The notes: generated by a model from the letters alone, not told the origin. Counted from the first letter of the stretch, positions 1 to 8,442 are shown. The stretch: 64,000 nucleotides of DNA from Oceanococcus sp964629015 (GCA_964629015.1 CAZVMN010000002.1:124001-188000), one strand, 5' to 3'. Numbers and translations: made by a program.

Positions 1-222
1 GCCTGAGCCAGTAAAGCGTCTACTCATTGGGTGGGGAACAAGCAGACAGTAGGGGTCGGATTACAGCGGCCTGGCCGAGCACATAAAGTGCCAACGCTGA
101 AAGGGCGCTTGAACAGGCCTGACAGAGCTCGACATCGCCGAGTTATCCGTTCAAGTATACAACGAAATTGACATTGACTGGAGGGCCTCCTGCCTACCCT
201 AGCCTTATGCAAGCCATTCCAG
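1..222. other. Upstream segment without a recognised gene
   Basis: No convincing reading frame, tRNA or repeat was found here. The last 45 bases do read in frame into the pseudouridine synthase that follows, and the residues match the conserved N-terminus of RluE-type enzymes. A GGAGGG at 180-185 could be a ribosome binding site. A TATACA at about 157-162 could be a promoter -10 element, but no good -35 was seen. Confidence 0.3.
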
Positions 223-843
223 GTGCTGTCTCAGTTCAGCGCTTCAGGTGAAAAAGCCACGCTCGCGGACTTCGTTGAGGTGCCCAATGTGTACCCGGCC
301 GGTCGCCTCGACTTCGACAGCGAAGGCTTGTTGATACTGACTGACGATGGCGTTCTGCAACAGCGCATCAGTTCGCCGCGCCACAAGCTGGAGAAGACCT
401 ACTGGGCGCAAGTTGAGGGCAGCGTCACTGAGGAGGCTCTGCGTCGATTGCGTCAGGGCATTGAGCTCAAAGACGGGCCAACCCGCCCTGCTCAGGCGCG
501 AATCATTGAAGAACCGTCGCTATGGCCTCGTGACCCGCCCATACGCGAGCGTCGAAATATACCAACCAGCTGGGTTGAACTGCGCATCAGCGAAGGTCGC
601 AACCGCCAGGTCCGACGCATGACAGCAGCCGTTGGATTCCCGACATTGCGCTTGATCCGGGCCGCAATTGGGCCCATCACCCTGGGCACCCTGGCGCCGG
701 GCGAATGGCGCGTGATTGATTTACCGAGCGAGCTCGGCGCCGATTGGCTCAGGCCGGCTGAAGCTCTTCCGAGCTCACCAAAACCCCGTCCGCGTCGGCA
801 TACACCCAAGAACCGGGGGCGATCGTCAAACCGGCGAAGTTGA
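223..843 (+). CDS. rluE: 23S rRNA pseudouridine synthase, RluE-like (RsuA/RluB/E/F family)
   Basis: This is a pseudouridine synthase of the RsuA/RluE family, which isomerises a uridine in 23S rRNA. The catalytic aspartate lies in GRLDFDSEGLL (D30), and the conserved PPIRERRNIPTSW and EGRNRQVRRMTA segments follow. Compared with E. coli RluE the core is complete, but the GTG at 223 cuts into it: the upstream in-frame residues LCKPFQVLSQF match the family. The true start is therefore probably a CTG at 190 or 178, with GGAGGG at 180-185 favouring 190. The C-terminus carries a basic Pro/Arg-rich tail of about 40 residues. Its last 95 bases overlap the convergent rraA gene. Confidence 0.85.
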   Translation: MLSQFSASGEKATLADFVEVPNVYPAGRLDFDSEGLLILTDDGVLQQRISSPRHKLEKTYWAQVEGSVTEEALRRLRQGIELKDGPTRPAQARIIEEPSLWPRDPPIRERRNIPTSWVELRISEGRNRQVRRMTAAVGFPTLRLIRAAIGPITLGTLAPGEWRVIDLPSELGADWLRPAEALPSSPKPRPRRHTPKNRGRSSNRRS

Positions 844-1234
844 CCGTCAGATCTTCTTCTCCCACGCCTTTTTTCAAGCTTTTGCGCGGATGCGTGGCCA
901 TGGCTTTAACCCCCACGGCTTGGGTGGCAATGACGGCGGAATCACGGATGCAACCGTAAACCAGAATGCCAGCCCAGCCGTTCTTGACCGCCAACTCGCC
1001 CAATTGATCGCCGACCAGGGCGCACCGCATGGAACCGCCGCCGTCCACAACCAGCACTCGCCCTTCACCGGGCTGCTCCAGACTGGAACGGACCAAAGTG
1101 TTGTCCTCAAACAACTTGAGCGTTTTGGCCGGGCCGTAGAACTCGGTCTTGCCGCCAAAATCGCGAAAAATCGGCTCGGCAACCTGAACGGCGTGAGTGT
1201 ATTTGTCGGATAAATCGGTCGTCGCGAAGGACAT
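749..1234 (-). CDS. rraA: RraA family protein (regulator of RNase E activity)
   Basis: This 161-residue protein has exactly the length of E. coli RraA, the trimeric protein that binds RNase E and inhibits it. Visible family features are FEDNTLVRSSLEQPG, the core VLVVDGGGSMRCALVGDQL and YGCIRDSAVI. The fold is shared with HMG/CHA-type aldolases, so automated annotation may call it a 4-hydroxy-4-methyl-2-oxoglutarate aldolase. Length and the FGG/FEDN N-terminus favour RraA. It is convergent with the pseudouridine synthase and shares its last 95 bases with it. dsbB lies just upstream on the same strand. Confidence 0.85.
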   Translation of the reverse strand: MSFATTDLSDKYTHAVQVAEPIFRDFGGKTEFYGPAKTLKLFEDNTLVRSSLEQPGEGRVLVVDGGGSMRCALVGDQLGELAVKNGWAGILVYGCIRDSAVIATQAVGVKAMATHPRKSLKKGVGEEDLTVNFAGLTIAPGSWVYADADGVLVSSEELQPA

Positions 1235-1273
1235 GAATTCAACTCCTGGCGAAGTGATAGATACGGCGGTACA

Positions 1274-1840
1274 TCAGGCTTGAGCAGCCGTGCGACGCGC
1301 CATCAACCTGGGCAGGATGATACACATCAACGCCCAGTCCGCGAGCAAGAAGAACCCCACTGCGGTCCATGCTGGCAAACTCAAACCCAGCACGGTCCAG
1401 TCGATCACAGCACAATTGCCATCACCTCGAAGCACCGACTGCACCACGTCCCACAACGGATTCATTTCCATCATGTAATCCAAGGTTGGACCACACGCGG
1501 GCACCTGATCTGCCGGCAATGATTGCAGCCACACATGGCGCGCAGCAATCCCCAGACCGGTCAAAGCGGAAGCGCCGGCCAAGCCGGTCCAGATCCAGCG
1601 CCACACCCCAGCGGGACCAAAAACCGCCCCGGCCAAGAAGAACAAGCCGGCGGCTATCATGGCTACGCGTTGAAAAACACACATGGAACAGGGTTCAAGC
1701 CCTTGAGCATGTTGGAGATACAGCGCGAATCCCATCGCTCCAGCGCAGATAAGCGCGCCAAGAAGGCTGAGCAGTCGATACAGAGTGTTTTCGTTCACGT
1801 ACAGGTGTCTTGTGCAAAGAGTGAGCTTGGATAGAGGCAC
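1274..1840 (-). CDS. dsbB: Disulfide bond formation protein B
   Basis: DsbB is the inner-membrane enzyme that reoxidises periplasmic DsbA and passes electrons to quinone. Both redox pairs are present: CSMC (C51, C54) after the first membrane segment, and C116/C143 in the second periplasmic loop. Four hydrophobic segments are visible, as the family requires. The start is uncertain. The frame opens at 1840, but a GTG at 1798 (giving NENTLYRLLSLLG) puts the first membrane helix closer to the N-terminus, as usual. It is divergent from purB, with about 77 bases between. Confidence 0.9.
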   Translation of the reverse strand: MPLSKLTLCTRHLYVNENTLYRLLSLLGALICAGAMGFALYLQHAQGLEPCSMCVFQRVAMIAAGLFFLAGAVFGPAGVWRWIWTGLAGASALTGLGIAARHVWLQSLPADQVPACGPTLDYMMEMNPLWDVVQSVLRGDGNCAVIDWTVLGLSLPAWTAVGFFLLADWALMCIILPRLMARRTAAQA

Positions 1841-1917
1841 GCGCGGGAAGGTTCCCGAAGCCGTCGATCCAGTTGATCGACTAGAATACCGGGTCTGACT
1901 TTACTACACGATTCTTC

Positions 1918-3285
1918 ATGCGCCTGAATGCCTTAACTGCCCTGTCCCCGATCGACGGACGTTACGCTGACAAAACCTGGGAATTGCGGGAAATTTTTTC
2001 CGAATATGGCCTCATTCGCCATCGTCTGTTGGTGGAAATACGTTGGCTGCAGACACTCGCCGCCACACCGGAAATCGAGGAAGTTGCGGCGATCGGCGCA
2101 GAGGCCAATGAGAAGTTGGATGATGTTTTCAGCAAGTTCACGATGGAGGATGCCCAACGTGTCAAATCGATCGAAGACACCACCAACCATGATGTCAAAG
2201 CCATCGAATATTTCCTCAAGGAAAAGATCAAACTGATCCCCGAACTGGCGCAGAACATGGAGTTCATCCATTTCGCCTGCACCTCGGAAGACATCAACAA
2301 TCTGGCTTACGCCTTGATGCTCGACACCGCGCGCCGGCAATGCCTGCTGCCCTATATCGATGGTCTCATCAGCAAGCTGACCACGATTGCACATGACCTC
2401 GCCGAGCAACCTTTGTTGTCACGCACACACGGCCAGCCGGCCTCACCCAGCACCATGGGCAAGGAGATCGGGGTATTTGTGCATCGCCTGCGGCGGCAGC
2501 GTGACCAGCTCGCACAGATCGAAATTCTCGGCAAAATCAATGGCGCTGTCGGCAATTTCAACGCGCACTACGCGGCCTATCCAGATGTAGACTGGGATGC
2601 GCTGGGGCGCAAGGTGGTCAACAGCCTCGGACTGACCTGGAATCCGGGCACGACCCAGATCGAGCCTCACGATTACATGGCCGAGTACTTCCACGCGCTG
2701 ATTCGCATCAACACAATCATGATCGATTTGTCGCGTGACATTTGGGGCTACATCTCATTGGGCTACTTCCGCCAGAAGACGGTGGAAGGCGAAGTCGGCT
2801 CGTCGACAATGCCGCACAAGGTCAATCCCATCGACTTCGAAAACGCCGAGGGCAATCTGGGTATCGCCAATGGTTTGCTCAGCCATTTGGCGGAAAAATT
2901 ACCGATTTCACGCTGGCAGCGCGATCTGACGGATTCCACCGTACAGCGCAATCTGGGCGTCGGTATCGGCCATATGGTGATTTCCTTCCAGGCGCTGAAC
3001 AAAGGCATCGGCAAGCTGGAAGCCAATGCTGATGTCATGGCCGCGGATTTGGACGCGAACTGGGAAGTGCTGGCCGAACCGATCCAGACCGTGATGCGTC
3101 GCTACGGCATTGAACAGCCTTACGAAAAGCTCAAAGCCCTGACCCGCGGACGCCGTATCACCAGCGATCAACTCGCGACCTTTGTCGATGGCTTGGAGAT
3201 GCCCGACGAAGCCAAACAACGCCTGAAAGCAATGACGCCGGCAAGCTATATCGGCAACGCTGTCGCGCAAGCCAAAGCATTGTGA
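1918..3285 (+). CDS. purB: Adenylosuccinate lyase
   Basis: Adenylosuccinate lyase cleaves SAICAR and adenylosuccinate, releasing fumarate, in purine synthesis. At 455 residues it is the normal length. The N-terminus LTALSPIDGRYADKT and the fumarase/aspartase superfamily signature GSSTMPHKVNPIDFEN are clear, and SRTHGQPASPSTMGKE is the substrate-binding region. It begins with ATG at 1918. The small gene that follows overlaps its stop through GTGA, implying translational coupling. hflD and mnmA, often next to purB in gammaproteobacteria, are not present here. Confidence 0.97.
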   Translation: MRLNALTALSPIDGRYADKTWELREIFSEYGLIRHRLLVEIRWLQTLAATPEIEEVAAIGAEANEKLDDVFSKFTMEDAQRVKSIEDTTNHDVKAIEYFLKEKIKLIPELAQNMEFIHFACTSEDINNLAYALMLDTARRQCLLPYIDGLISKLTTIAHDLAEQPLLSRTHGQPASPSTMGKEIGVFVHRLRRQRDQLAQIEILGKINGAVGNFNAHYAAYPDVDWDALGRKVVNSLGLTWNPGTTQIEPHDYMAEYFHALIRINTIMIDLSRDIWGYISLGYFRQKTVEGEVGSSTMPHKVNPIDFENAEGNLGIANGLLSHLAEKLPISRWQRDLTDSTVQRNLGVGIGHMVISFQALNKGIGKLEANADVMAADLDANWEVLAEPIQTVMRRYGIEQPYEKLKALTRGRRITSDQLATFVDGLEMPDEAKQRLKAMTPASYIGNAVAQAKAL

Positions 3286-3767
3286 GTTCGACGGAGCGCA
3301 TCCAATCAATCGAAGGCCGCATCGCCCTGCGCGACGCGGCCATCGCGGTACTCGGCGAAGCGCGGCAGATGTTGTGCATTGCGACCATGGCGATGGAACC
3401 GGCCTTGTTTCGTGATGCCGAGCTGCTGGACGCACTCAAGTATCAGTTGCTCAACGAACGCCGGCTCAAGGTCAGAATTCTGGTCAGCGAATCACGGCGA
3501 GCGCGCCCTCATAGTGACCTTCTCATCGCGCTCGTGCGTCGTTTGAGCTCCCAATTCAGCATCCACGAGCCACAAAGCTCGGCTCATGCCTTTACCCACG
3601 AATGGTGGATTGCAGATCGCAAAGCACATCTCAAGCGTAATCATCCGGACAATCTGATCAGCGCCTACGCCGCACATGACCCCATTGGGGCGCACAATAT
3701 GCGCGATGATTTTGAGGCCGAGTGGCTGACGTCGACACCCAGCCTGGAATTTCGTCAGCTCAGCTAA
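3282..3767 (+). CDS. Conserved protein of unknown function downstream of purB
   Basis: This is a 161-residue soluble protein with no signal peptide or membrane segment. It starts at a GTG whose last bases form the purB stop (GTGA), so it is translationally coupled to purB. The middle (AELLDALKYQLLNERRLKVRILVSESRRARPHSDLL) loosely resembles one lobe of phospholipase-D-like proteins, but no HKD catalytic motif is present. The function is unknown. Its stop overlaps the convergent thioesterase gene by four bases. The frame, overlap and codon use make it a real gene. Confidence 0.7.
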   Translation: MSSTERIQSIEGRIALRDAAIAVLGEARQMLCIATMAMEPALFRDAELLDALKYQLLNERRLKVRILVSESRRARPHSDLLIALVRRLSSQFSIHEPQSSAHAFTHEWWIADRKAHLKRNHPDNLISAYAAHDPIGAHNMRDDFEAEWLTSTPSLEFRQLS

Positions 3768-4195
3768 ACACCAAACCAGTCGCGGAGTTTTTGCGGCACA
3801 GGCATGGGTTTTTGCGCCTCATAGTCAAACCACACCAGCGTAGCCTCAACGTCGGCAACGGCCTCATCCCGACCCTGCAAAAAAATCGGACAGGCGAGAA
3901 CCAGGCTGCTTGTTCCCATACGCTTGAAGCCAATGGCCGCTTCCAATGTCGCCGGATAATGCACTTGTTGGTGATAATTGCAGCTTATGCCCGCCAGAAT
4001 TGGGCCTTGTCCGTTCATGAAGCTGTCGTCGCCCTCGAAGACCTTGTCGAAAAAAGCGATCCGCGATGCTTCGGTGTAGGTCAGATATTTGGCGTTGTTG
4101 ACGTGTCCCAGACTGTCCATGTCGCCCCAACGGACTTCAACGGTTTTGACAAACGCAAAATTGCCGCGCATGGAGCGTTCACGACTCATACTCAA
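3764..4195 (-). CDS. Acyl-CoA thioesterase, hotdog fold (4HBT family)
   Basis: This 143-residue protein is of the 4-hydroxybenzoyl-CoA thioesterase (YbgC-like) type, which hydrolyses acyl-CoA or acyl-ACP thioesters. The signature VRWGDMDSLGHVNNAKYLTY contains the catalytic Asp and the His-Asn pair. The start overlaps the stop of the upstream DUF1289 gene by ATGA, and that gene overlaps dapB the same way, so all three are co-transcribed. The substrate cannot be told from the sequence. Confidence 0.85.
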   Translation of the reverse strand: MSMSRERSMRGNFAFVKTVEVRWGDMDSLGHVNNAKYLTYTEASRIAFFDKVFEGDDSFMNGQGPILAGISCNYHQQVHYPATLEAAIGFKRMGTSSLVLACPIFLQGRDEAVADVEATLVWFDYEAQKPMPVPQKLRDWFGV

Positions 4196-4407
4196 TCTCG
4201 TTCTCGAATGCCGCTGGTCGCGACTTTAGTGGGGTGTAATCGGTGTCTTGCCGCCGCAACGATGACGCGACGGCGCTCGTTGTTTGCGCCCGACCATTCG
4301 GCAATGTCGTTCAGGGTGCGGCCACAGCCCAGGCAAACGTCGTCTTCGTTCAGCTCACAAATGCTGATGCAGGGCGACGCGACAGTGTGATCGTTGTTGC
4401 CACTCAT
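4192..4407 (-). CDS. DUF1289 family Fe-S/zinc-like cysteine protein
   Basis: This small protein of about 71 residues has the DUF1289 pattern: PCISICELNEDDVCLGCGRT carries four closely spaced cysteines, followed by the conserved EIAEW-like segment (DIAEWSGA). The cysteines suggest a bound metal or cluster, but the role is not known. A longer open frame runs to 4464; I chose the ATG at 4407 because it gives ATGA overlap with dapB and starts just before the conserved motif. Confidence 0.8.
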   Translation of the reverse strand: MSGNNDHTVASPCISICELNEDDVCLGCGRTLNDIAEWSGANNERRRVIVAAARHRLHPTKVATSGIRERD

Positions 4408-5216
4408 TCCAGACCGAGCACATGGGTCATGTCGTACAAGCCCTTGTCCTGCTGACTGAGCCAAGCGGCTGCACGCACCGCGCCAGTGGCGAAATTCATA
4501 CGAGAACTGGCTTTGTGAGTAATCTCGACGCGCTCACCCTCGGCTGCAAACATCACCGTATGTTCGCCGACGATGTCGCCACCACGCACCGTTGAGAAAC
4601 CAATACTGCCGTCGGGACGCGGCCCGATGTTGCCGTCGCGGCTCTTCACCGCGACCTCATCCAACTGCCAATCCAGGGCGTCACAAGCTGCCTGACCGAG
4701 TCGAAGCGCGGTGCCCGATGGAGCGTCGACTTTGTGTTTGTGGTGGGCTTCAATGATTTCAATGTCTGCCATGCCCTGCATAATTTTTGCAGCCATTTCA
4801 GTGAGTTTGACGCACACATTGACTCCAACACTGAAGTTGGCCGCCTGCACCACAGGGCGTGTTTTTGCCAAACCATCGAGCTTGGACTGTTCATCGGGAG
4901 CCAGCCCGGTTGTTCCCGTCACCAAAGCCACGTTGGTGGCTGCCAGAGCGTCAACCAGGCTCATGGTCCCCTCGGGCCGGCTGAAATCTATCACCACATC
5001 ACACAGACTCAGCGCCTGCGGCAGCTCATCCGTGATGAGCACACCACATCGCCCGATACCGGCCAGTTCCCCGCAATCCGCGCCAACCAGACTCGAGCCC
5101 CGCGCATCTGTCGCGGCAGCCAGGGTCAGTTGGGGATGATCTTGTAGCGCCTGAATCACAGCCCGCCCCATACGGCCGGCTGCACCATGCACGCCTACGC
5201 GCCAGGTTTCGCTCAT
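4404..5216 (-). CDS. dapB: 4-hydroxy-tetrahydrodipicolinate reductase
   Basis: DapB reduces 4-hydroxy-tetrahydrodipicolinate with NAD(P)H in the diaminopimelate/lysine pathway. The N-terminal nucleotide site is VHGAAGRMGRAV. The catalytic signature EAHHKHKVDAPSGTAL has the His pair and the Lys, and VDFSRPEGTM is the usual cofactor-contact strand (here VIDFSRPEGT). The 270-residue length is normal. It sits directly downstream of dnaJ (9-base gap), an arrangement seen in other gammaproteobacteria, so heat-shock transcripts probably read into it. Confidence 0.96.
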   Translation of the reverse strand: MSETWRVGVHGAAGRMGRAVIQALQDHPQLTLAAATDARGSSLVGADCGELAGIGRCGVLITDELPQALSLCDVVIDFSRPEGTMSLVDALAATNVALVTGTTGLAPDEQSKLDGLAKTRPVVQAANFSVGVNVCVKLTEMAAKIMQGMADIEIIEAHHKHKVDAPSGTALRLGQAACDALDWQLDEVAVKSRDGNIGPRPDGSIGFSTVRGGDIVGEHTVMFAAEGERVEITHKASSRMNFATGAVRAAAWLSQQDKGLYDMTHVLGLE

Positions 5217-5225
5217 ATCAGTTGG

Positions 5226-6344
5226 TCAATTGATGTGGGTTTCAAGAAAGTCCTTGGCTTTATCAAGCCACGATTTGGACTTGGGGTTGTGCTTATCGCC
5301 ACCGCCTTTCAGCGAGTCACGAAAAGCCTCCAACAACTCCCGTTGCTTCTTGTTCAGTTTAACCGGAGTTTCCACCACAACCTGACACAGCAGGTCGCCG
5401 GTTGGCCCGCCCCGGACGGATTTCACGCCTTTACCGCGCAGACGGAACACTTTGTGGCTCTGCGTCTCGGCCGGGATCTGCAACTTGGCTTTGCCCACCA
5501 GGGTCGGTACTTCGAGCTCACCACCCAGCGCCGCCGTGGCGAAATCGATCGGCACCTGACAAATCAGATTGCTGTCTTCGCGGCTGAAAAAGCTGTGCGT
5601 TTTGACATCAATCTGTACATAGAGATCGCCGCTCGGTCCGCCGAGTTCGCCAGCCTCGCCTTCGCCGGACAGGCGAATACGATCACCCGTATCGACGCCT
5701 GCGGGAATCGTAACGTTGAGCGACTTTTCGCTGCGCTGACGCCCTTCTCCACCACAATCTGGGCAGTATTCGGTGATGATCTGACCACGTCCGCGACATT
5801 GTGGACAGGTCTGCTGAACCGAGAAAAACCCCTGCTGCATGCGCACTTGGCCGACACCATGGCAGGTTGGGCAGGTTTCCGGCCGGGTGCCGGGCTTGGC
5901 GCCGGTACCATCACAGGGTGAACAGGGGTCCCAGCGCGGGATTTTGATCGTAACGTCTTTGCCGAACGCAGCTTCCTCCAGTGTGACACTGAGGTTGTAG
6001 CGCAAGTCCGAGCCACGCCGCGCGCCACCACGACCGCGACCACCACCGCCGAAGATGTCTGAAAAGATATCGCCGAACACATCGCCAAAGCCGGCGCCAC
6101 CGCCCCCGCCGCCCATGCCTTTGAGGCCGTCATGGCCATAGCGGTCGTAGGTTCCGCGTTTGTCCTCATCGGCAAGAACTTCGTAGGCCTCGGAGGCCTC
6201 CTTGAACAGCTCTTCCGACTTGGTGTCACCCGGGTTACGGTCGGGGTGATGCTTCATCGCCAGACGGCGGTAGGCTTTTTTGATTTCTGCGGCCGAGGCG
6301 TCACGTTTGACGCCTAAAACCTCGTAATAATCGCGCTTGCTCAT
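5226..6344 (-). CDS. dnaJ: Chaperone DnaJ (type I Hsp40)
   Basis: DnaJ delivers unfolded substrates to DnaK and stimulates its ATPase. All type I domains are present: a J domain with the HPD tripeptide (KHHPDRN, near residue 33), a Gly-rich linker rich in GGG and GRGR, four CxxCxGxG zinc repeats (CSPCDGTG, CPTCHGVG, CPQCRGRG, CPDCGGEG), and the two C-terminal beta domains. The 372-residue length is standard. It follows dnaK after about 106 bases that contain a strong hairpin, and is followed closely by dapB. Confidence 0.97.
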   Translation of the reverse strand: MSKRDYYEVLGVKRDASAAEIKKAYRRLAMKHHPDRNPGDTKSEELFKEASEAYEVLADEDKRGTYDRYGHDGLKGMGGGGGGAGFGDVFGDIFSDIFGGGGRGRGGARRGSDLRYNLSVTLEEAAFGKDVTIKIPRWDPCSPCDGTGAKPGTRPETCPTCHGVGQVRMQQGFFSVQQTCPQCRGRGQIITEYCPDCGGEGRQRSEKSLNVTIPAGVDTGDRIRLSGEGEAGELGGPSGDLYVQIDVKTHSFFSREDSNLICQVPIDFATAALGGELEVPTLVGKAKLQIPAETQSHKVFRLRGKGVKSVRGGPTGDLLCQVVVETPVKLNKKQRELLEAFRDSLKGGGDKHNPKSKSWLDKAKDFLETHIN

Positions 6345-6397
6345 GGTGCGTTGGGCTTGTCTGGTCGGGCGATGAAATGGACCTACCGGAAACGACG

Positions 6398-6427
6398 AAG
6401 GCGCGAAGAGTCAGCTCTTCGCGCCTT
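6398..6427 (-). other. Perfect 13-bp hairpin between dnaK and dnaJ
   Basis: An inverted repeat with arms AAGGCGCGAAGAG (6398-6410) and CTCTTCGCGCCTT (6415-6427) and a four-base loop lies 24 bases after the dnaK stop. No run of T follows on the minus strand (CGTCGTTTCC), so it is a poor intrinsic terminator. It is more likely an mRNA-stabilising or processing hairpin that sets the dnaK to dnaJ ratio. Confidence 0.7.
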
Positions 6428-6450
6428 GATGTTACGCGGCGGTGCCGGCG

Positions 6451-8367
6451 TTACTTCTTGTCGTCGTCCTTGACTTCTTCAAACTCGGCATCCACCACAT
6501 CATCTTGTGGCGCGGCTCCGGCATCCGTGGCACCGGCTGCATCACCCGCCTGGGCGGCATAAGCCTGTTCCGCCAACTTGGATGACGCTTCCGCCAACGT
6601 CTTGGACTTGGCCTCGATGACCTCTTTGTCATCGCCCTTGAGCGCTTCCTTGAGCTCGTCCAGGGCCGTTTGAATGCTGCTCTTGTCGTCGTCAGTGACT
6701 TTGTCACCAAGATCTTCAAGCGATTTCTCGACACCATGGACCAGGCCTTCGGCTTGGTTGCGCGCATCAATCAACTCGCGGAACTTGCGATCTTCTTCCG
6801 CATGCTCCTCGGCGTCCTTGACCATATTTTCGATCTCGTCATCCGACAAGCCGCTGGACGCCTTGATCGTGATCGATTGCTCCTTGCCAGTCGCCTTGTC
6901 TTTGGCATTGACGTGCAGGATACCGTTGGCGTCGATATCGAATGTCACTTCGATTTGCGGAGTGCCACGTGCCGCCGGCGGAATGCCTTCCAGGTTAAAC
7001 TCGCCGAGCATCTTGTTGGCCGCAGCCTGCTCGCGCTCGCCCTGATAGACCTTGACCGTCACGGCCGCCTGATTGTCGTCGGCGGTGGTGAAGGTTTCCG
7101 ATTTGCGGGTCGGAATCGTGGTGTTCTTCTCGATCAGCTTGGTCATACGACCACCCAGGGTTTCGATACCCAGGGACAACGGGGTCACGTCCAGCAACAG
7201 CACGTCTTTGACGTCGCCTGACAGCACAGCGCCCTGCACCGCGGCGCCCACAGCCACCGCTTCGTCCGGGTTGACGTCTTTGCGCGGATCTTTGCCGAAG
7301 AAGTTCTTGACCGCTTCCTGCACTTTGGGCATGCGGGTCTGACCACCGACCAGGATCACATCCTGAACTTCAGCGGCTGACAGGCCAGCATCTTTCAGAG
7401 CCACTTTGCACGGTTCGATGGTGCGTTCGATCAAGTCCGCAACCAACGATTCCAACTTGGCACGTGACAACTTCAAGGTCAGGTGCTTCGGACCGGACGC
7501 ATCCGCGGTGATGTACGGCAGATTGATTTCAGTCTGGCTGGTGGAAGACAGTTCGATCTTGGCCTTTTCGCCAGCTTCTTTCAGACGCTGCATAGCCAGC
7601 GGGTCGCCCTTCAGGTCAACGCCCTGCTCTTTCTTGAACTCGTCTGCGATGTAGTTGATCACGCGCAGGTCGAAATCTTCACCACCGAGGAAGGTGTCAC
7701 CGTTGGTGGCCAGCACTTCGAATTGCTTTTCACCGTCGACATCCGCGATTTCGATGATGGACACGTCAAAGGTGCCACCGCCCAGGTCATACACAGCGAC
7801 GGTTTTGTCGCCTTTGACCTTGTCCAGACCATAGGCCAGCGCGGCCGCGGTCGGCTCGTTGATGATGCGTTTGACGTCCAGACCCGCGATCTTGCCAGCG
7901 TCTTTGGTCGCTTGACGTTGCGAATCGTTGAAGTATGCCGGCACCGTGATGACCGCCGAATCGACCTTTTCACCCAGGAAATCCTCGGCGGTCTTCTTCA
8001 TCTTCATCAACACCTGCGCGGAAATCTCCGGCGGAGCCAGCTTTTTGCCCTGCACTTCAACCCAAGCATCGCCGTTGTCGGCTTTGGTGATCTTGTAAGG
8101 CACCATCTTGATGTCTTTCTGGACCACATCATCGTCAAAGCGACGACCGATCAAACGCTTGATCGCGTAAAGGGTGTTGCTCGGGTTGGTGACTGCCTGG
8201 CGCTTGGCCGGGCGACCCACCAGCACTTCGCCATCGTCGGCGTAGGCGACGATCGACGGTGTGGTGCGTTCACCTTCGCTGTTTTCGATGACCTTGCTGG
8301 AATCGCCGTCCAGAATCGCGACACACGAGTTGGTGGTCCCGAGGTCAATACCGATGGTTCTTGCCAT
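6451..8367 (-). CDS. dnaK: Molecular chaperone DnaK (Hsp70)
   Basis: DnaK binds exposed hydrophobic peptides in an ATP-dependent cycle with DnaJ and GrpE. The protein starts MARTIGIDLGTTNSCVAI and shows the phosphate motifs VYDLGGGTFDVSI and VILVGGQTRMPKVQ, then a substrate-binding domain and a lid ending EFEEVKDDDKK. The open frame extends to 8400, but the ATG at 8367 matches the conserved start and has GGAG upstream. A sigma-32-type promoter lies at 8443-8470, and its leader includes two hairpins. Confidence 0.98.
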   Translation of the reverse strand: MARTIGIDLGTTNSCVAILDGDSSKVIENSEGERTTPSIVAYADDGEVLVGRPAKRQAVTNPSNTLYAIKRLIGRRFDDDVVQKDIKMVPYKITKADNGDAWVEVQGKKLAPPEISAQVLMKMKKTAEDFLGEKVDSAVITVPAYFNDSQRQATKDAGKIAGLDVKRIINEPTAAALAYGLDKVKGDKTVAVYDLGGGTFDVSIIEIADVDGEKQFEVLATNGDTFLGGEDFDLRVINYIADEFKKEQGVDLKGDPLAMQRLKEAGEKAKIELSSTSQTEINLPYITADASGPKHLTLKLSRAKLESLVADLIERTIEPCKVALKDAGLSAAEVQDVILVGGQTRMPKVQEAVKNFFGKDPRKDVNPDEAVAVGAAVQGAVLSGDVKDVLLLDVTPLSLGIETLGGRMTKLIEKNTTIPTRKSETFTTADDNQAAVTVKVYQGEREQAAANKMLGEFNLEGIPPAARGTPQIEVTFDIDANGILHVNAKDKATGKEQSITIKASSGLSDDEIENMVKDAEEHAEEDRKFRELIDARNQAEGLVHGVEKSLEDLGDKVTDDDKSSIQTALDELKEALKGDDKEVIEAKSKTLAEASSKLAEQAYAAQAGDAAGATDAGAAPQDDVVDAEFEEVKDDDKK

Positions 8368-8383
8368 TTGCTTACTCCGTCTT

Positions 8384-8402
8384 GCGTGAACTTGAATCAC
8401 GC
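8384..8402. repeat. Inverted repeat GCGTGA-N7-TCACGC in the dnaK leader
   Basis: Six-base arms at 8384-8389 and 8397-8402 surround seven bases, just upstream of the dnaK ribosome binding site. The same TCACGC/GCGTGA halves form a compact palindrome at 9112-9121 inside the grpE promoter. It may be an RNA hairpin or a protein-binding site. The sharing between two heat-shock units is suggestive, not proof. Confidence 0.35.
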
Positions 8403-8412
8403 CTGTATTCGT

Positions 8413-8430
8413 AAAAAGGGCGTCGCGCCC
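8413..8430 (-). terminator. Terminator-like hairpin in the grpE-dnaK interval / dnaK leader
   Basis: On the minus strand GGGCG-CGA-CGCCC is followed at once by TTTTT (A run at 8413-8417 on the plus strand). It could end grpE transcripts, but it also lies downstream of the dnaK heat-shock promoter and so inside its leader. The stem is only five base pairs, so partial termination or attenuation is more likely than a full stop. Confidence 0.5.
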
Positions 8431-8442
8431 GATTGATGTCTA

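Noticed and set aside
24..212. 62-residue frame on the minus strand at the left edge
   Set aside because: No motif, poor composition, and the plus strand there continues into the rluE-like frame.
1841..1917. CGGGAA-GG-TTCCCG and TCGATC-N5-GATCGA repeats before purB as a PurR site
   Set aside because: Neither matches the PurR operator core ACGCAAACGTTTGCGT; likely incidental.
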